This document shows positions 1-11,617 of a DNA stretch of 64,000 bases, in pieces (within the stretch, counting starts at the first letter, position 1; each line of letters starts with the position of its first letter). The DNA is from Halichondria panicea (taxonomy: Eukaryota; Porifera; Demospongiae; Suberitida; Halichondriidae), in NCBI RefSeq assembly GCF_963675165.1, contig NC_087388.1:3415047-3479046 (forward strand), written 5' to 3'. The notes beneath the pieces were generated by a model, which saw only the letters and a list, made by a program, of their open reading frames with translations, was not told where the DNA came from and made no database searches. Both the position numbers and the translations under genes were made by a program.

Positions 1-535
1 GGACAGACACACACACACACCACACACACATGCGGGCACAAACACAAACACACACACCACACACACACACACATACAAGCACACGCACACACCACACACA
101 CACACTCACACACACACAAGCACGGGCACACACAACACAGGGGGGTACACACACACACACACACGCATACACGCACACACAGAGGGGGCACATACAACAC
201 ATACACACACACAGGGACACACACACAGGGACACACACACACACACACAAACAGGGGCACACACACGCACACACACAGGGGCACACAGGCACACACTCAC
301 ACATTCACTGACATGCGCACACCACACAGGGGCACACACACACGCATGAAACTCACACACACGCACACACACACAACAACACACCAGAGGGGCACACACA
401 GGGGGCACACACAACACACAAACACACACACAAGACACGCAGGGCACACACACACACACACACACACCCACGCACGCATACACAAGGGGGCACACACACG
501 CGCGGGCACACACACACACACACACACACACAGTC
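1..535. repeat. CA-rich microsatellite/minisatellite tract
   Basis: About 535 bp of (CA)n interspersed with GGGGCA and CACGCA variants. It continues past the left edge of the window. Long open frames exist on both strands only because the repeat lacks stop codons; their His/Thr or Cys/Val composition marks them as spurious. Confidence 0.97.
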
Positions 536-1154
536 CATTTCGTGTTGCTTCAAGACCTTAGAAAAATATGCTAGCCAATTGGACACGGAGCTAAAAAATA
601 AAATAAAGTCGGTAGCTGCAACTGATCCTTTTCGATTCCTCGTTAGTGCCACTTTACATTAGCTACTGTGTTTTGCAAGTTGCTTGTCATAGTGCACAGT
701 GGTTACTAGTCATAACTAGATCTAATCAGGAATGTGCTGACTCATAACTTTCTTTGTGTCCTCTAATCTACCATGTGCTCTTATTGTACTGTACATCAGA
801 GAAGCTAGAGCTAGATAATATAGCACTACTGTTCTAGTAGTAGTTGTGTCAAGAGTGGTGGTTCGTGGAACTACAATTACTATTTCAGACCCTACTGGAA
901 CATCTACAATTCCAATCAACAGACCTACAATCCCTCTGGTAGTGGATCATCAACACATTAACCCGAGGCGCGTGGGCGGCTACGGGTTATAGTAGTCTGT
1001 CTGTCTGTCTGTTTGTTTGTTTGTTTGTGATGGGATTTTCTACTCACCTGGATGCCACAGCACTGCGTTTACAGCATGTTCAGAATTTGATGTTAAAGCT
1101 CCTTTGTCGAATAAAAGCGAGCAAAAGCTAAACTTGCACATGGCCTTGAGTTAA

Positions 1155-1233
1155 GGTACGGGATCACTGTCTTCAGTTGCAAATACGTAGTCAAGGCTTC
1201 ATTACCGATTTTCAGCTGAAGTGATCCCGTACC
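1155..1233. repeat. Short hairpin repeat
   Basis: GGTACGGGATCACT at 1155-1168 is repeated in perfect inverted form at 1220-1233, and the match continues imperfectly inward (CTTCAG/CTGAAG). This looks like a tiny foldback or MITE remnant about 79 bp long. Confidence 0.7.
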
Positions 1234-1262
1234 AGGAACAATTGAACAGGCCTACGGTCAAG

Positions 1263-1485
1263 AAAGTAGAATTGTGACTGGTTGTTGACTGACTCTGGAT
1301 CCTATACTCCAGCTTAGCTGGAGCTCTTAGTCTAAGACTTCAGGCTTCTTTGCTGTGATCCTCATGTAGTTGTACGTTCTTAGTTTAGTTTTATTGCATT
1401 ATAATTATAGACGTCTACCATTCCTCCGTTTTCTTTAGTATCATGTCACCAGCCGAGGGTTTGCACTTCAGTGCTCTAGTTTATA
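1263..1485 (+). repeat. Dispersed repeat, second copy near 29.72-29.99 kb
   Basis: Several blocks here match the reverse complement of 29722-29990, in the same order. These include the stretch containing TTCTTTGCTGTGATCCT (about 1348-1364) and the stretch containing CATGTCACCAGCCGAGGG. The two copies are diverged and neither contains an open frame. It is an unidentified repeat family. Confidence 0.6.
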
Positions 1486-1741
1486 AGGCATTGACAGTAA
1501 AAGTATTGAGCCCCTCTCTAACAAGCGTGACTTTACAGTGCATGCTTTGAGAGACGTTAAGCTGTTAAGCTGTCAAGACACCTTTAGAGAGATTATTGTT
1601 TCACAAATTGGAGATAGTGTATCTAAGAAAACAACGTTCCCTATTGGATATTTTAAGAAGGTGTGGATCAATAATGAGAAGGATTTTCAGGAATGTTCAT
1701 CAATCAGATTTTTGATAATCGATTACAAAAATCGCGATACT

Positions 1742-2437
1742 AGCCTCAAATCCAGGCCGATTAAAAGGATTCAAGACTACAGTTAGGCCGCCCTTGAAAC
1801 TCAGAACATGCACAAACTCCTTCTCCGCGGCCTGGAATCAAAGCTTGGCTTGGTTAGCTATCTCACATGATAGACTATAAAATTATTGCAAAAGCGAAAC
1901 ATTATTGTTTTTTGCGAAACATTATTGTTTTTTGGAACCATTAAAAAGACGGCCCATAAGTCACAGTAAAAATCATTAATTTTAGAACTGTTCAGTTGAT
2001 ACTATTTTATTTAGTTCCTTCGTGCACTCATTTTTGTATGCTTTCTCGCCAGCACTGTTTTATTTGGCCATCTTGTGTGTATGGAACGCCGTTTGCGACA
2101 AAATTCAGGCAGAATCTGATAAGCGCGTGCATCCAATATAAAATCGATTTTTGAAGATCGATTTTTAATAATCGATTTTTTACAGTTGATTTTCGATTTA
2201 CACGTGAACGATCTTTGACAATCGATCTGATAATCGATTTTTGAAATTCGATTTTTGATAATCGATTTTTAAAAATCGATTACAAAAATCGCAATTGATT
2301 GATATACTAGCCTCGAATCCAGGCCGATTAAAATGGATTCAAGGCTACAGTTAGGCCACCCTTGAAACTCAGAACATGCACAAACTCCTTCTCTGCGGCC
2401 TGGAATCAAAGCTTGGCTTGGTTAGCTATCTCACATC
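1742..2437 (+). repeat. Tandemly duplicated 570-bp unit
   Basis: The block at 1742-1867, which contains GGCCTGGAATCAAAGCTTGG, recurs at about 2313-2437. The block that follows it (1868-2085) recurs at 3857-4045. The ancestral junction between the two blocks is intact at 1867/1868. In the second copy it is split by the inverted-duplication unit 2436-3854. The small 1538-1786 open frame overlaps this repeat and I do not treat it as a gene. Confidence 0.7.
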
Positions 2438-2982
2438 CGACTAGAAAAACATTTGCAATGTGAAAAATTGCTAGGATTGGCCAGGGGAACCACAAAAAAG
2501 CGTGGGAACAAGAAATCAGACGAGAGCATAACTCCAATCCGTTACAACGTCAATCACATGTATACTGGTAGTTTTCCCATGTTTTCCCAGCCAATATGCC
2601 ACGCAATTTTTACTGGTGGAGTGATGACCAATCCCTATATATATTTATTATACATCCATTTTAGAATGTGGGGCACATAATTATGATGATTTGTGATGAA
2701 TTGATGTTCCTAATACATGCAGTGTTGAGCACAGGTACACACAGTCCATCCATGCGTAGTAACATGCACGGACCGTACTGGTGACTGCATGGAATGATGT
2801 GGTGGATGGAAGCTGATAGGTGGATTTGGAACACAGTCTAATATACTATGTATTGTACATGTTCATGACGTTGTAACGGATTGGAGTTATGCTCTCGTCT
2901 GATTTCTTGTTCCCACGCTTTTTTGTGGTTCCCCTGGCCAATCCTAGCAATTTTTCACATTGCAAATGTTTTTCTAGTCGGA
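2436..2982. mobile_element. MITE D, copy 1
   Basis: It starts TCCGACTAGAAAAACATTTG and ends with the inverse. The terminal inverted repeats are about 115 bp and nearly perfect (2436-2553 and 2867-2982). The interior has no transposase, as in a non-autonomous element. A second copy is at 8989-9536. Confidence 0.8.
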
Positions 2983-3537
2983 TTCCCTTTCTTTTTCAGT
3001 ACAGTTTACGTATCATGACATACATAAGTGGAACGTCAAGAGGCAGTACAAGAAGAGAAGACAGGACTAATCAGATATCTTCTCGAATATCTCTGGACTA
3101 ATAATTATAGTATAATGAGTAATAATTTATTGCTTGATAATTATTTTGAATTTGCGAATCAGTATTAAATGACAGCCATTTTAAGAGCATGATATCTAGC
3201 CAGTGCATATAGCATGCCTGTCAGAGAAAGGGAGCTAGAGCTGAACAGTGTGAAGAAAAGGAACACCTCAGGCTCTGGAAAAGCACTGCTGCACTGATTT
3301 TAGGCGCACGGTTTATTAGCCACGCCTATCTATTATTATTGGCCACAACACAATTGCTGAGTCATTAAAGATGGCGGAATTGTCTAGGTAAGAGAAATAG
3401 AGACTGAGAGGTCTTCTGCCTCGTGGAAGCAATCGCAAATCTGAAGAAGCGCTTTGTAATCCAGGTTGTAGTCGTTTGGAAACCCTGTGCAGAATGTCCT
3501 GGAGATGGCTGTACTTGGAGTAAATGCTGGGCAAGAA

Positions 3538-3578
<41 letters not shown>

Positions 3579-3854
3579 GTCAGTCAGACAAAGAGCGGTG
3601 AAACGTCGAAATAGTGCAATTTTTAAAATGAAAATATTCATTCATTATAAAATGTTTATGGATTATGAAATGGATTATGAAATGAGAGATACAAAGAGAG
3701 AAAAGGCTAAATAAACTATCTGTTCAGCCAGTTTCTTGATGTGGCCTTTCCCTGCAGAGATAGAACAGTTTGAACATGAGTCAAAATAATTGAAATATTG
3801 CTAAACACGGGCAAACCCACTGCCAATCCTATGTAAAACCTACTGGTTTTACTA
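2436..3854 (+). repeat. 1.42-kb inverted duplication, left arm
   Basis: This segment is nearly identical, in reverse complement, to 8109-9536. Short translations are identical in both arms (for example the 72-codon frames at 3316-3534 and 8437-8655). The differences seen are mainly microsatellite length near 3540 and small indels. It consists of a 547-bp inverted-repeat element (2436-2982) joined to about 870 bp of unique sequence that ends ...CTACTGGTTTTACTA. Confidence 0.9.
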
Positions 3855-4334
3855 ATGATAGACTATAACGCAAAAGCGAAACATTATTGTTTTTTGGAAC
3901 CATTAAAAAGGAGGGCCATAAGTCACAGTAAAAATCATTAATTTTAGAACTGCTCAGTTGGTGCTATCTTATTTAGTTTCTTCATGCACCCATTTTTGTA
4001 TGCTTTCTCGCCAGCACTGTTTTATTTGGCCATCTTGTGTGTGCTTAGAGAAAGAGCTGAGAAAGAGTTTGGTGATTCCAGATAGAATAGAAGTCATGAA
4101 TAGTGGCTTCTTCAATGGATAGTATCACGTGATACAGCTTTAGACAGGGGCCCCCCCAGCCCACCTTCAGAGCAGTTCTAAAATCGATTATCAAAAATTG
4201 AATTTCAATAATCGATTATCAAAAATCGATTATCAAAAATCGATTATCAAAAATAGAATTTCAAAAATCGATTATCAGATCGATTGTCAAAGATCGTTCA
4301 CATGTAAATCGAAAATCAACTGTAAAAAATCAAT

Positions 4335-5188
4335 TGTGACAGGCTCTGGGAAAACCAGACTATTGGAGCAGACTAAAATGTGATGCAATCTGAGAAAACA
4401 GACCACTTGGCTTAGATTTTCAATTTGAGCTAGAGGCAAATTTGTGACCTTGAGTGCAAAGTGATAAATTTAGTTTTATAAGCTTACAAGTATCTATAGC
4501 CTTTCTACTATCTCTATGTGAAGTCTGGTGCTCTAAATCCAAATATTTTTACCTCAGTGCTTCGTCAAAAAACGCAAAACATAGGCTTACTAATGGAGTA
4601 GGGCATCTTTGAATGGCGTTTTTTCAATAATGCAATTTCATAGCAACCAACTTCAAACGATTATAACTTAGTCATAGAATGAGGTATGTACAGACTAAGC
4701 ATAGCATTGTGTAGGCATTTCTCTGCTCTATCAGTATGCATATAGATCTCAACTTTTTTAGACCAAGCCAAGTGGTCTGTTTTGTCAAATTGCATCACAA
4801 ATATGTGTGATTAATGTACCAAATAATAGAGCAGAGCATTGCCTACACAATGATATGCTTAGTGTTCACATACCTAGTTTCATACCCGAGTCATGCGCGT
4901 TGGAAACTCGAAGCCGTAAAATGTAGTATCAAAGTAGTATCGAGAAAAACGACTCTCAAAGATTGCTTAATTAGGAAAAATAAGGTAATAGCGAAACTTT
5001 GGACGAAGCGTTTCGATGGAAAGAGTTGGATTTAGAGCATCAGATTTTACAGAGAGGTAGTAGAAGGACTGTAGATACTTATACATCAATAACATTTTAT
5101 TTGAGATTTTATACTGTAGGCATAAATTTAGCTGTAGCTCAATACTAAATTCTGCTCCAATAGTCTGGTTTTCCCAGAGCCTGTCACA
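4335..5188. mobile_element. MITE B, copy 1, interrupted by MITE C
   Basis: It begins TGTGACAGGCTCTGGGAAAA and ends with the inverse, with terminal inverted repeats of about 37 bp. It is inserted in the right arm of the 2086-5283 element. Its interior matches the reverse complement of copy 2 (6691-7110), except for a 421-bp insertion at 4379-4799. It has no coding capacity. The target duplication is ambiguous (AT at most). Confidence 0.85.
4379..4799. mobile_element. MITE C, nested in MITE B
   Basis: It is bounded by TGTGATGCAATCTGA and the inverse TTGCATCACA. Inside the ends, GACCACTTGGCTT is mirrored by AAGCCAAGTGGTC. Its interior is recognisably related to MITE B (shared blocks around TCTAAATCCAA and CATTGTGTAGGCA). 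A diverged relative has therefore inserted into its own family member. Confidence 0.8.
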
Positions 5189-5409
5189 ATTATTAAAAAT
5201 TGATCTTCAAAAATGGATTTTATATTGGATGCACACGCCTATCACATTCTGCCTGAATTTTGTCGCAAACGGCGTTCCATACGGGCTACCTGTAGGAATA
5301 GTTCATGAGATAATTATGTATTTTTAAAGAAAAATGTTGTATTTATTCGTTTAGCATCAACAGTCATAGTCATAAAGAATCATGTGATTTAAGATAATTC
5401 TGTTCAACT

Positions 5410-5777
5410 CTAAATGTTTACAAGTATCCAGCATAGTTGATGCAATCCTGTTCTGAGGAGAGTATAAAAAAATTGTTTCATTAGCCCTAACAAACAAGGG
5501 TTCAAATGGGGTGGGAAACGAATGAGTGCTGTGGCCACTGTGTCAATAAACAATTGTCCATAACCACTACTGTCAAAGGGCAAGAGGAGACACTTCCTAC
5601 AGAAATCTTCAAATGTCTCCCCTTTAACAGTATCTTCAATTTCTTCCATTCCAAAAATTGACCAATTGCATTCACTCTGACTCCTCCAAATTTAATTCGA
5701 TAATCTATTGCTGGCATACCACGAATACTGTATCCATAATTTCTAATTGTGTTCTTTCTGTAGACTGACTCATCCAC
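5410..5777 (-). pseudogene. IS630/Tc1-like transposase fragment
   Basis: Conceptual translation gives DESVYRKNTIRNYGYSIRG followed by VVVMDN. These correspond to the first catalytic Asp region (DETG...YS-RG) and the second (MDNASIH) of the IS630-like transposases at 22.8, 25.4 and 52.7 kb. A frameshift separates this from a downstream piece with PPHLNPC, a remnant of PPYSPDLNP-E. The start is not an ATG and a stop lies directly upstream. It is a truncated relic of the two-gene element family; no partner gene is visible beside it. Confidence 0.7.
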
Positions 5778-6690
5778 TCATAGCTGGACATGAATTTTCC
5801 TCGTAGATTATCATCACTCTACAGTGAAGCAACACTCTACTAGTGTGCACTCCAAAAATGGAGAGGAAAGGATGATGAGAGCAGATTTTACACTTGATTT
5901 TCATAATCTAGTTCCGTCTAGAAAACCAGTAGAGCTATGGACTTAATCGTTTGTGCACTACACACAGCTCTTCAACATTACGAAGAGCTTTTGTTGTAAA
6001 ATCCCTTTGTTTTCTATTTATGAGAATTTTTTGTTATGACACACCCTCTATGACACACCCTCTAGAGAAAAATCTAGACCGTATATGGCAGCTCGTAACT
6101 TTGTTCACCTTACCTAATTATAGTCAGATCGAACACTTTTTATATCTGGCTCTAGCGTACGCGTACGCTAGAGTATAAATTAAGACGTAAGCCTGTAGAC
6201 CACGCCCCAATTGCGTACGTAGAGTGCAGAATTAGCGTTGAAGATCAAGAGCCATTTGTTAGTAGCCTGAAGAGAAGAGATAGGCAACGCTGGGGCTACA
6301 GACAGGCTCATAGACTTCTGCCAGGGTTGGCTGCTGTTTTGATGGACTTTGAAGGTAAACTATGAACTAGCTTTGCTAGCTTGATACACAGGGCAGCTTG
6401 ATACACAGGGCCTTGCTTTTCACTCCCTTCCCCTTCAGAGCTTCCATGAAAGCCTGTGTAATACGTCACCAGAGTGCTGTGCTCCAGGCCAAGTTGGACC
6501 AGTCTCTTTGTCTGGGCTGCTTGGCTTCCCCGGGCATCAAATTGGTGGAACCTTTGCGGTCCACACAGCTCCATCTGCTTATTAGCAGACCGAATAGGGA
6601 GGCAGCTGATCATTGAATGGTGTGTCGTAACTGCCAGGACATCTGGAAATGAGCTTCTGTGAGTGTGATACATAAAATAATTAATATATA
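5778..6690. other. No gene; 24-bp palindrome at 6150-6173
   Basis: The only structured feature is a perfect 24-bp palindrome, CTCTAGCGTACG and its complement, at 6150-6173. The 121-codon minus-strand frame at 6308-6673 has no recognisable motif and is not called. Confidence 0.5.
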
Positions 6691-7110
6691 TGTGACAGGC
6701 TCTGGGAAAACCAGACTATTGGAGCAGAATTTAGTATTGAGCTACAGCTAAATTTATGCCTGCAGTATAAAATCTCAAATAAAATGTTATTGATGTATAA
6801 GTATCTACAGTCCTTCTACTACCTCTCTGTAAAATCTGATGCTCTAAATCCAACTCTTTCCATCGAAACGCTTCGTCCAAACTTTCGCTATTACCTTATT
6901 TTTCCTAATTAAGCAATCTTTGAGAGCCGTTTTTCTCGATACTACATTTTACGGCTTCGAGTTTCCAACGCGCATAACTCGGGTATGTAACTAGGTATGT
7001 GAACACTAAGCATATCATTGTGTAGGCAATGCTCTGCTCTATCACTTGGTACATTAATCACCAAAATTTTAGTCTGCTCCAATAGTCTGGTTTTCCTAGA
7101 GCCTGTCACA
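6691..7110. mobile_element. MITE B, copy 2 (uninterrupted)
   Basis: 420 bp bounded by TGTGACAGGCTCTGGGAAAA and its inverse, flanked by TATA on both sides, consistent with a TA-type target duplication. It is in the opposite orientation to copy 1 and shows the uninterrupted interior. Confidence 0.85.
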
Positions 7111-8108
7111 TATAACACAGATTGCCAACCTTCCAGACGAGTTCCTAGCGTGTTTGTAAGCCTCCATACAATACATGTGCATGTGCAGTGAATAATTATG
7201 TACCGGGTCAGGTAGAATCCATCCATAGGAACCAACCCATTTTTGTCATCACCCCTGTTCACAATATTTTTTTCGTACCTGACCACAGGACCATTCTGCT
7301 ATTTCTGCTAACTTGGTGGCAAGGATCTCCAGCTTCTGAAGGATGCGATGCCATTGTGTGCTGGAACATGGTGGAAGACCCAACCAGCCACTCAACCGGA
7401 CGTATCAACATGCAGGTGGAAAGGACAACACTGGATAGTGCCATGAACAGCTCGAATCGTGGATAGTACAACATCCAAAGCACTGAAGAGAAACGTCTCC
7501 ACTCGACACAAATGAAGACAGTGTGTATTAACATCAAGAGACAATCCAACCTCTTGAGGAACTCAGACACTCGTGCTGATTGTACCGACTGGGGTCTATT
7601 GGCACACTCCCATCGAAGGCAACAAATCTGGCTCTGTATTTATTGGATTGTGTTATTTTGTTATTGATTTATTAGTTTGTGTAGCTACCTTAGCTACCTG
7701 ATTTTCTTTTGCAGCTTGTAGTTAATTTAATTGAAGACATTCTCACAAAACCACTATGTTGTTACTTGTGGTTACTACTATAATTATTAGCGCACGCATT
7801 GAAATTAAATATTGCGTGTGCAAGTCTCAGGATCTAAACGTTGCATTTTTGTGGTTAAATTATGTCAATTTGTTACTATGTGCGGGCACCCTTAAGTAGA
7901 ACAGTTTTTCTGAATTTCTTCTAAATACATACTTGGCTTGTTTGATATCATAATTACATTATCATTCAATAACTTCTTGGGTCGATATAAAGCTCACAGT
8001 AACGTCTAACAGACCTCTCAGAGTTGTAGCTATAGCTATATTTTCTCAGAACAACTAGCCTCCAAACTGAGTACTGTCTAGGCATAACTGCAAGCTCTTT
8101 TTTCTTGT
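7111..8108. other. No recognisable gene
   Basis: Moderately GC-balanced sequence at 7190-7620 has short open frames on both strands (up to 103 codons) but no motif, signal or splice pattern that I can support. It is the spacer between the arms of the inverted duplication. Confidence 0.5.
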
Positions 8109-8384
8109 TAGTAAAACCAGTAGGTTTTACATAGGATTGGCAGTGGGTTTGCCCGTGTTTAGCAATATTTCAATTATTTTGACTCATGTTCAAACTGTTC
8201 TATCTCTGCAGGGAAAGGCCACATCAAGAAACTGGCTGAACAGATAGTTTATTTAGCCTTTTCTCTCTTTGTATCTCTCATTTCATAATCCATTTCATAA
8301 TCCATAAACATTTTATAATGAATGAATATTTTCATTTTAAAAATTGCACTATTTCGACGTTTCACCGCTCTTTGTCTGACTGAC

Positions 8385-8433
<49 letters not shown>

Positions 8434-9536
8434 TTCTTGCCCAGCATTTACTCCAAGTACAGCCATCTCCAGGACATTCTGCACAGGGTTTCCAAACGAC
8501 TACAACCTGGATTACAAAGCGCTTCTTCAGATTTGCGATTGCTTCCACGAGGCAGAAGACCTCTCAGTCTCTATTTCTCTTACCTAGACAATTCCGCCAT
8601 CTTTAATGACTCAGCAATTGTGTTGTGGCCAATAATAATAGATAGGCGTGGCTAATAAACCGTGCGCCTAAAATCAGTGCAGCAGTGCTTTTCCAGAGCC
8701 TGAGGTGTTCCTTTTCTTCACACTGTTCAGCTCTAGCTCCCTTTCTCTGACAGGCATGCTATATGCACTGGCTAGATATCATGCTCTTAAAATGGCTGTC
8801 ATTTAATACTGATTCGCAAATTCAAAATAATTATCAAGCAATAAATTATTACTCATTATACTATAATTATTAGTCCAGAGATATTCGAGAAGATATCTGA
8901 TTAGTCCTGTCTTCTCTTCTTGTACTGCCTCTTGACGTTCCACTTATGTATGTCATGATACGTAAACTGTACTGAAAAAGAAAGGGAATCCGACTAGAAA
9001 AACATTTGCAATGTGAAAAATTGCTAGGATTGGCCAGGGGAACCACAAAAAAGCGTGGGAACAAGAAATCAGACGAGAGCATAACTCCAATCCGTTACAA
9101 CGTCATGAACGTGTACAATACATAGTATATCAAATAATAGACTGTGTTCCAGATCCACCTATCAGCTTCCATCCACCACATCATTCCATGCAGTCACCAG
9201 TACGGTCCGTGCATGTTACTACGCAGGGATGGACTGTGTGTACCTTTGCTCTACACTACATGTATTAGGAACATCAATTCATCACAAATCATCATGATTA
9301 TGTGCCCCACATTCTAATGTATAATAAATATATATAGGGATTGGTCATCACTCCACCAGTAAAAATTGCGTGGCATATTGGCTGGGAAAACATGGGAAAA
9401 CTACCAGTATACATGTGATTGACGTTGTAACGGATTGGAGTTATGCTCTCGTCTGATTTCTTGTTCCCACGCTTTTTTGTGGTTCCCCTGGCCAATCCTA
9501 GCAATTTTTCACATTGCAAATGTTTTTCTAGTCGGA
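8109..9536 (-). repeat. 1.42-kb inverted duplication, right arm
   Basis: Mirror of 2436-3854, with MITE D (8989-9536) at its outer end and the TAAG microsatellite near 8387-8430. See the left arm. Confidence 0.9.
8989..9536. mobile_element. MITE D, copy 2
   Basis: 548 bp with the same ~115-bp terminal inverted repeats as 2436-2982 and a few indels. It is joined to the same neighbouring sequence as copy 1, so the two copies moved as one composite unit rather than as separate insertions. Confidence 0.8.
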
Positions 9537-10382
9537 TATACTACTGTACTGAACTGTGAAATATTATTCAACTCTAGTCATTGTGTAAAAAGAGTCATTG
9601 TGTAAAAAGATTGTAAAAACGAACGACATTATAATACATTATTGTGATATGTATTCATTCAGAGCAGTAGAAAACGATTGAGAGAAAGAGGTGAGGTGAC
9701 TATGAACTTAACCCCTAAAAAAAGGCCAGGAAAATGCTTGCACAACAACTCCTCAAGTAGATTCTTCAGTTGCTCACGTCAGTATTTTACGAGATGTATT
9801 TTCATTTTACACACAGCATCACTAAGAGCATCACTAAGATCAGATCTAAGTAATCCTGCAGCTATTGCTAGACAGGTTATGTCACATTCCAAAATTAAAA
9901 AGGAGAAGGATGTGTTGAAGATCATTGGAAAATAGAGACATTTCACTTCACTGTAACCATAGATATATAACATAGATATATAACAATTGTGTATTACCAT
10001 CTACCACATATTTCATTGGGTTAAAAATCACATGACATAGGATGCGCATTTCATTTGCTCTAGGCAACACGGAAATGCTGCAAGAGTCTCCAGACCTAAT
10101 CCTAGCTCTGCTTGATTTTGCCACCGAGTTATTAGGCCAGACTAGTAAAAGAGGATCATTGACCTTAACATTCCTTGACCTTTTATACAAGTGTGATAGA
10201 TTTAAAAGTTTAGCACATGTGTATGAAGTACTATAAAGGACTTATCAGGTCGGTCAGTTAATGGGAGCTTCCACTGTATATTGAAAGTTCTAGTTAGTTA
10301 ATACACATAGTTAGTTAATACACATCATAATTATGTTCAGCTAACCACCTAACCTTTTTATATATATAGGTGAATCTGCATG
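9537..10382. other. No recognisable gene
   Basis: Short frames at 9678-9935 (85 codons, basic) and 10042-10236 (64 codons) have no identifiable domain. An 11-12 bp duplication (AGTCATTGTGTAAAAAG-type) sits near 9580-9610. Confidence 0.4.
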
Positions 10383-11617
10383 GCCCGCTTTTCGCAAAAA
10401 AGCTCGAACTACGCACATCCCGTGCAATTCAATTTAGTCTAGAATTTTCCAATCGGTATCTATGGTTATAGGGCAAAGAACACATAGATACCTCATGCCC
10501 ATGTACTATCTATAACATAGAACCAAGCAAAGCACTGGAAATCCAAGATCAAGGTCTATCATCACGTATATTAAACATTAAACATCGGCCGTAATCGGAT
10601 AGCTAGCTGTTTTGCTAAAAAGCAGCCATGGCCACAATCGTCGCAATAATTCTAATTCTGCAATGGAAGTAGCTCAAACTACGCATATCCCTGTATAGCG
10701 CTGTAGAGCGCTGTAGAATCACGTGCCTCAAGCCACGTTGCTATGTTAAAATTTCATTAGCATCTTACCGCACGAAGATTTGCCGATGTGCTTGAACAGC
10801 TTGAGGTCCTCTCCTCTGGTGATGACAGTGCCTATGAAGGACTGACGCTGTAGATCGTTCACCGATATAGTAATGCACCTATCAATCCACCCCCCCCCCG
10901 AGGGATAGGGGGGATTTGACCATACCTCATGTCAAATTCCCCCAGGTGGGGGAGTATTCTGTGTTCAAATCCCCCAGCCCGTATTTCCCGGGGGGGGGGG
11001 GATAATACATAATACATGTACGTATTGTGAAAATCAAGCATATGATAGGCTGATCCATAAAAAAAATTTTTGGATTTTATCTCACCTTGGAGGATTCTCA
11101 CCTTGGATTTTATCTCGGATTTTATCTCACCGCTGGCCGAGCATTTAAAATGATAAAAACGGGTGACCGTGGTTCACATGTTTTATGGCTGCACCATTTT
11201 GCATTCTATTGGTATAAATTATGTGACATGCACGAGTGCCATATGGGATATATTGGCTCAGTAGTGACTTAGGCCCGAGGGCTCGAGGGCCACGAGTGAG
11301 CCGAGCCTTTCCGTGTACACATCTTTCCGTGTACACATCACTCCTTTTATAGGACAACTAGCTAGTTTCAACTACTTGTGGTGGCTGCACCCAGACACAA
11401 CCTACCACTGAATCTGTTGACAGTGTTATACTATAAAAGTATACTATAAAAGGGGGTCATACTATGCCAGTATCTAGATAGTGTCACAGTTCAAGGCTTG
11501 ACCACAGTGTTTCCTTTGATCTGCCCACTCAAAATGCGATAGAGAATTTACAGACATTTCACTTCACTGTTAATTAAGAATCAAGAATCCGACGGTTAAA
11601 GAATCCGACGGTTAAAG
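10383..11617 (+). mobile_element. piggyBac-type MITE family, disrupted copy
   Basis: Segments match the complete element at 36187-37030: the 5' block containing GCTCGAACTACGCACATCC (twice, from 10403 and from about 10670), the short N-terminal exon-like block (CTTGAACAGCTTGAGG, 10791 on), the central block (TCTCACCGCTGGCCGAGCAT) and the right end GACGGTTAAAG. Foreign sequence interrupts it at about 10450-10640, 10883-11000 (GC hairpin) and 11215-11530. It is not coding. Confidence 0.65.
10883..11000. repeat. C/G-run hairpin inserted in the piggyBac-type copy
   Basis: A run of ten C near 10888 and a run of ten or more G near 10991 flank imperfect inverted sequence (GGGATTTGA, TCAAATCCC). It splits a stretch that is continuous in sister copies of the host repeat, so it is an insertion. 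Confidence 0.55.

Larger units (their letters stand above)
536..1540. other. Non-coding stretch with GTCT/GTTT microsatellite
   Basis: I see no gene here. A short (GTCT)n(GTTT)n microsatellite lies at about 991-1028. A hairpin (1155-1233) and a dispersed repeat (about 1263-1485) are annotated separately. Confidence 0.7.
2086..5283. repeat. Inverted-repeat element with ATCGAT-rich arms
   Basis: The left arm, about 2086-2290, runs from the stretch containing ACGCCGTTTGCGAC into a series of ATCGATTTTT units. It is mirrored at about 4163-4334 and continues at 5189-5283; the right arm was split by a MITE at 4335-5188. The arms carry short AT-rich repeats every 10-20 bp, like the subterminal repeats of foldback or hAT-like elements. 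No transposase was seen inside, so the type is unknown. Confidence 0.6.

Noticed and set aside
30-652. Open frames of 76-141 codons in the CA-repeat tract
   Set aside because: Low-complexity His/Thr or Cys/Val translation of a dinucleotide repeat; open on both strands for compositional reasons.
3316-3534. 72-codon frame duplicated exactly at 8437-8655
   Set aside because: Identity reflects the recent DNA duplication, not coding constraint; no motif and no partner exons.
6308-6673. 121-codon minus-strand frame
   Set aside because: No recognisable domain or splice context; overlapping frames of similar length on the plus strand.
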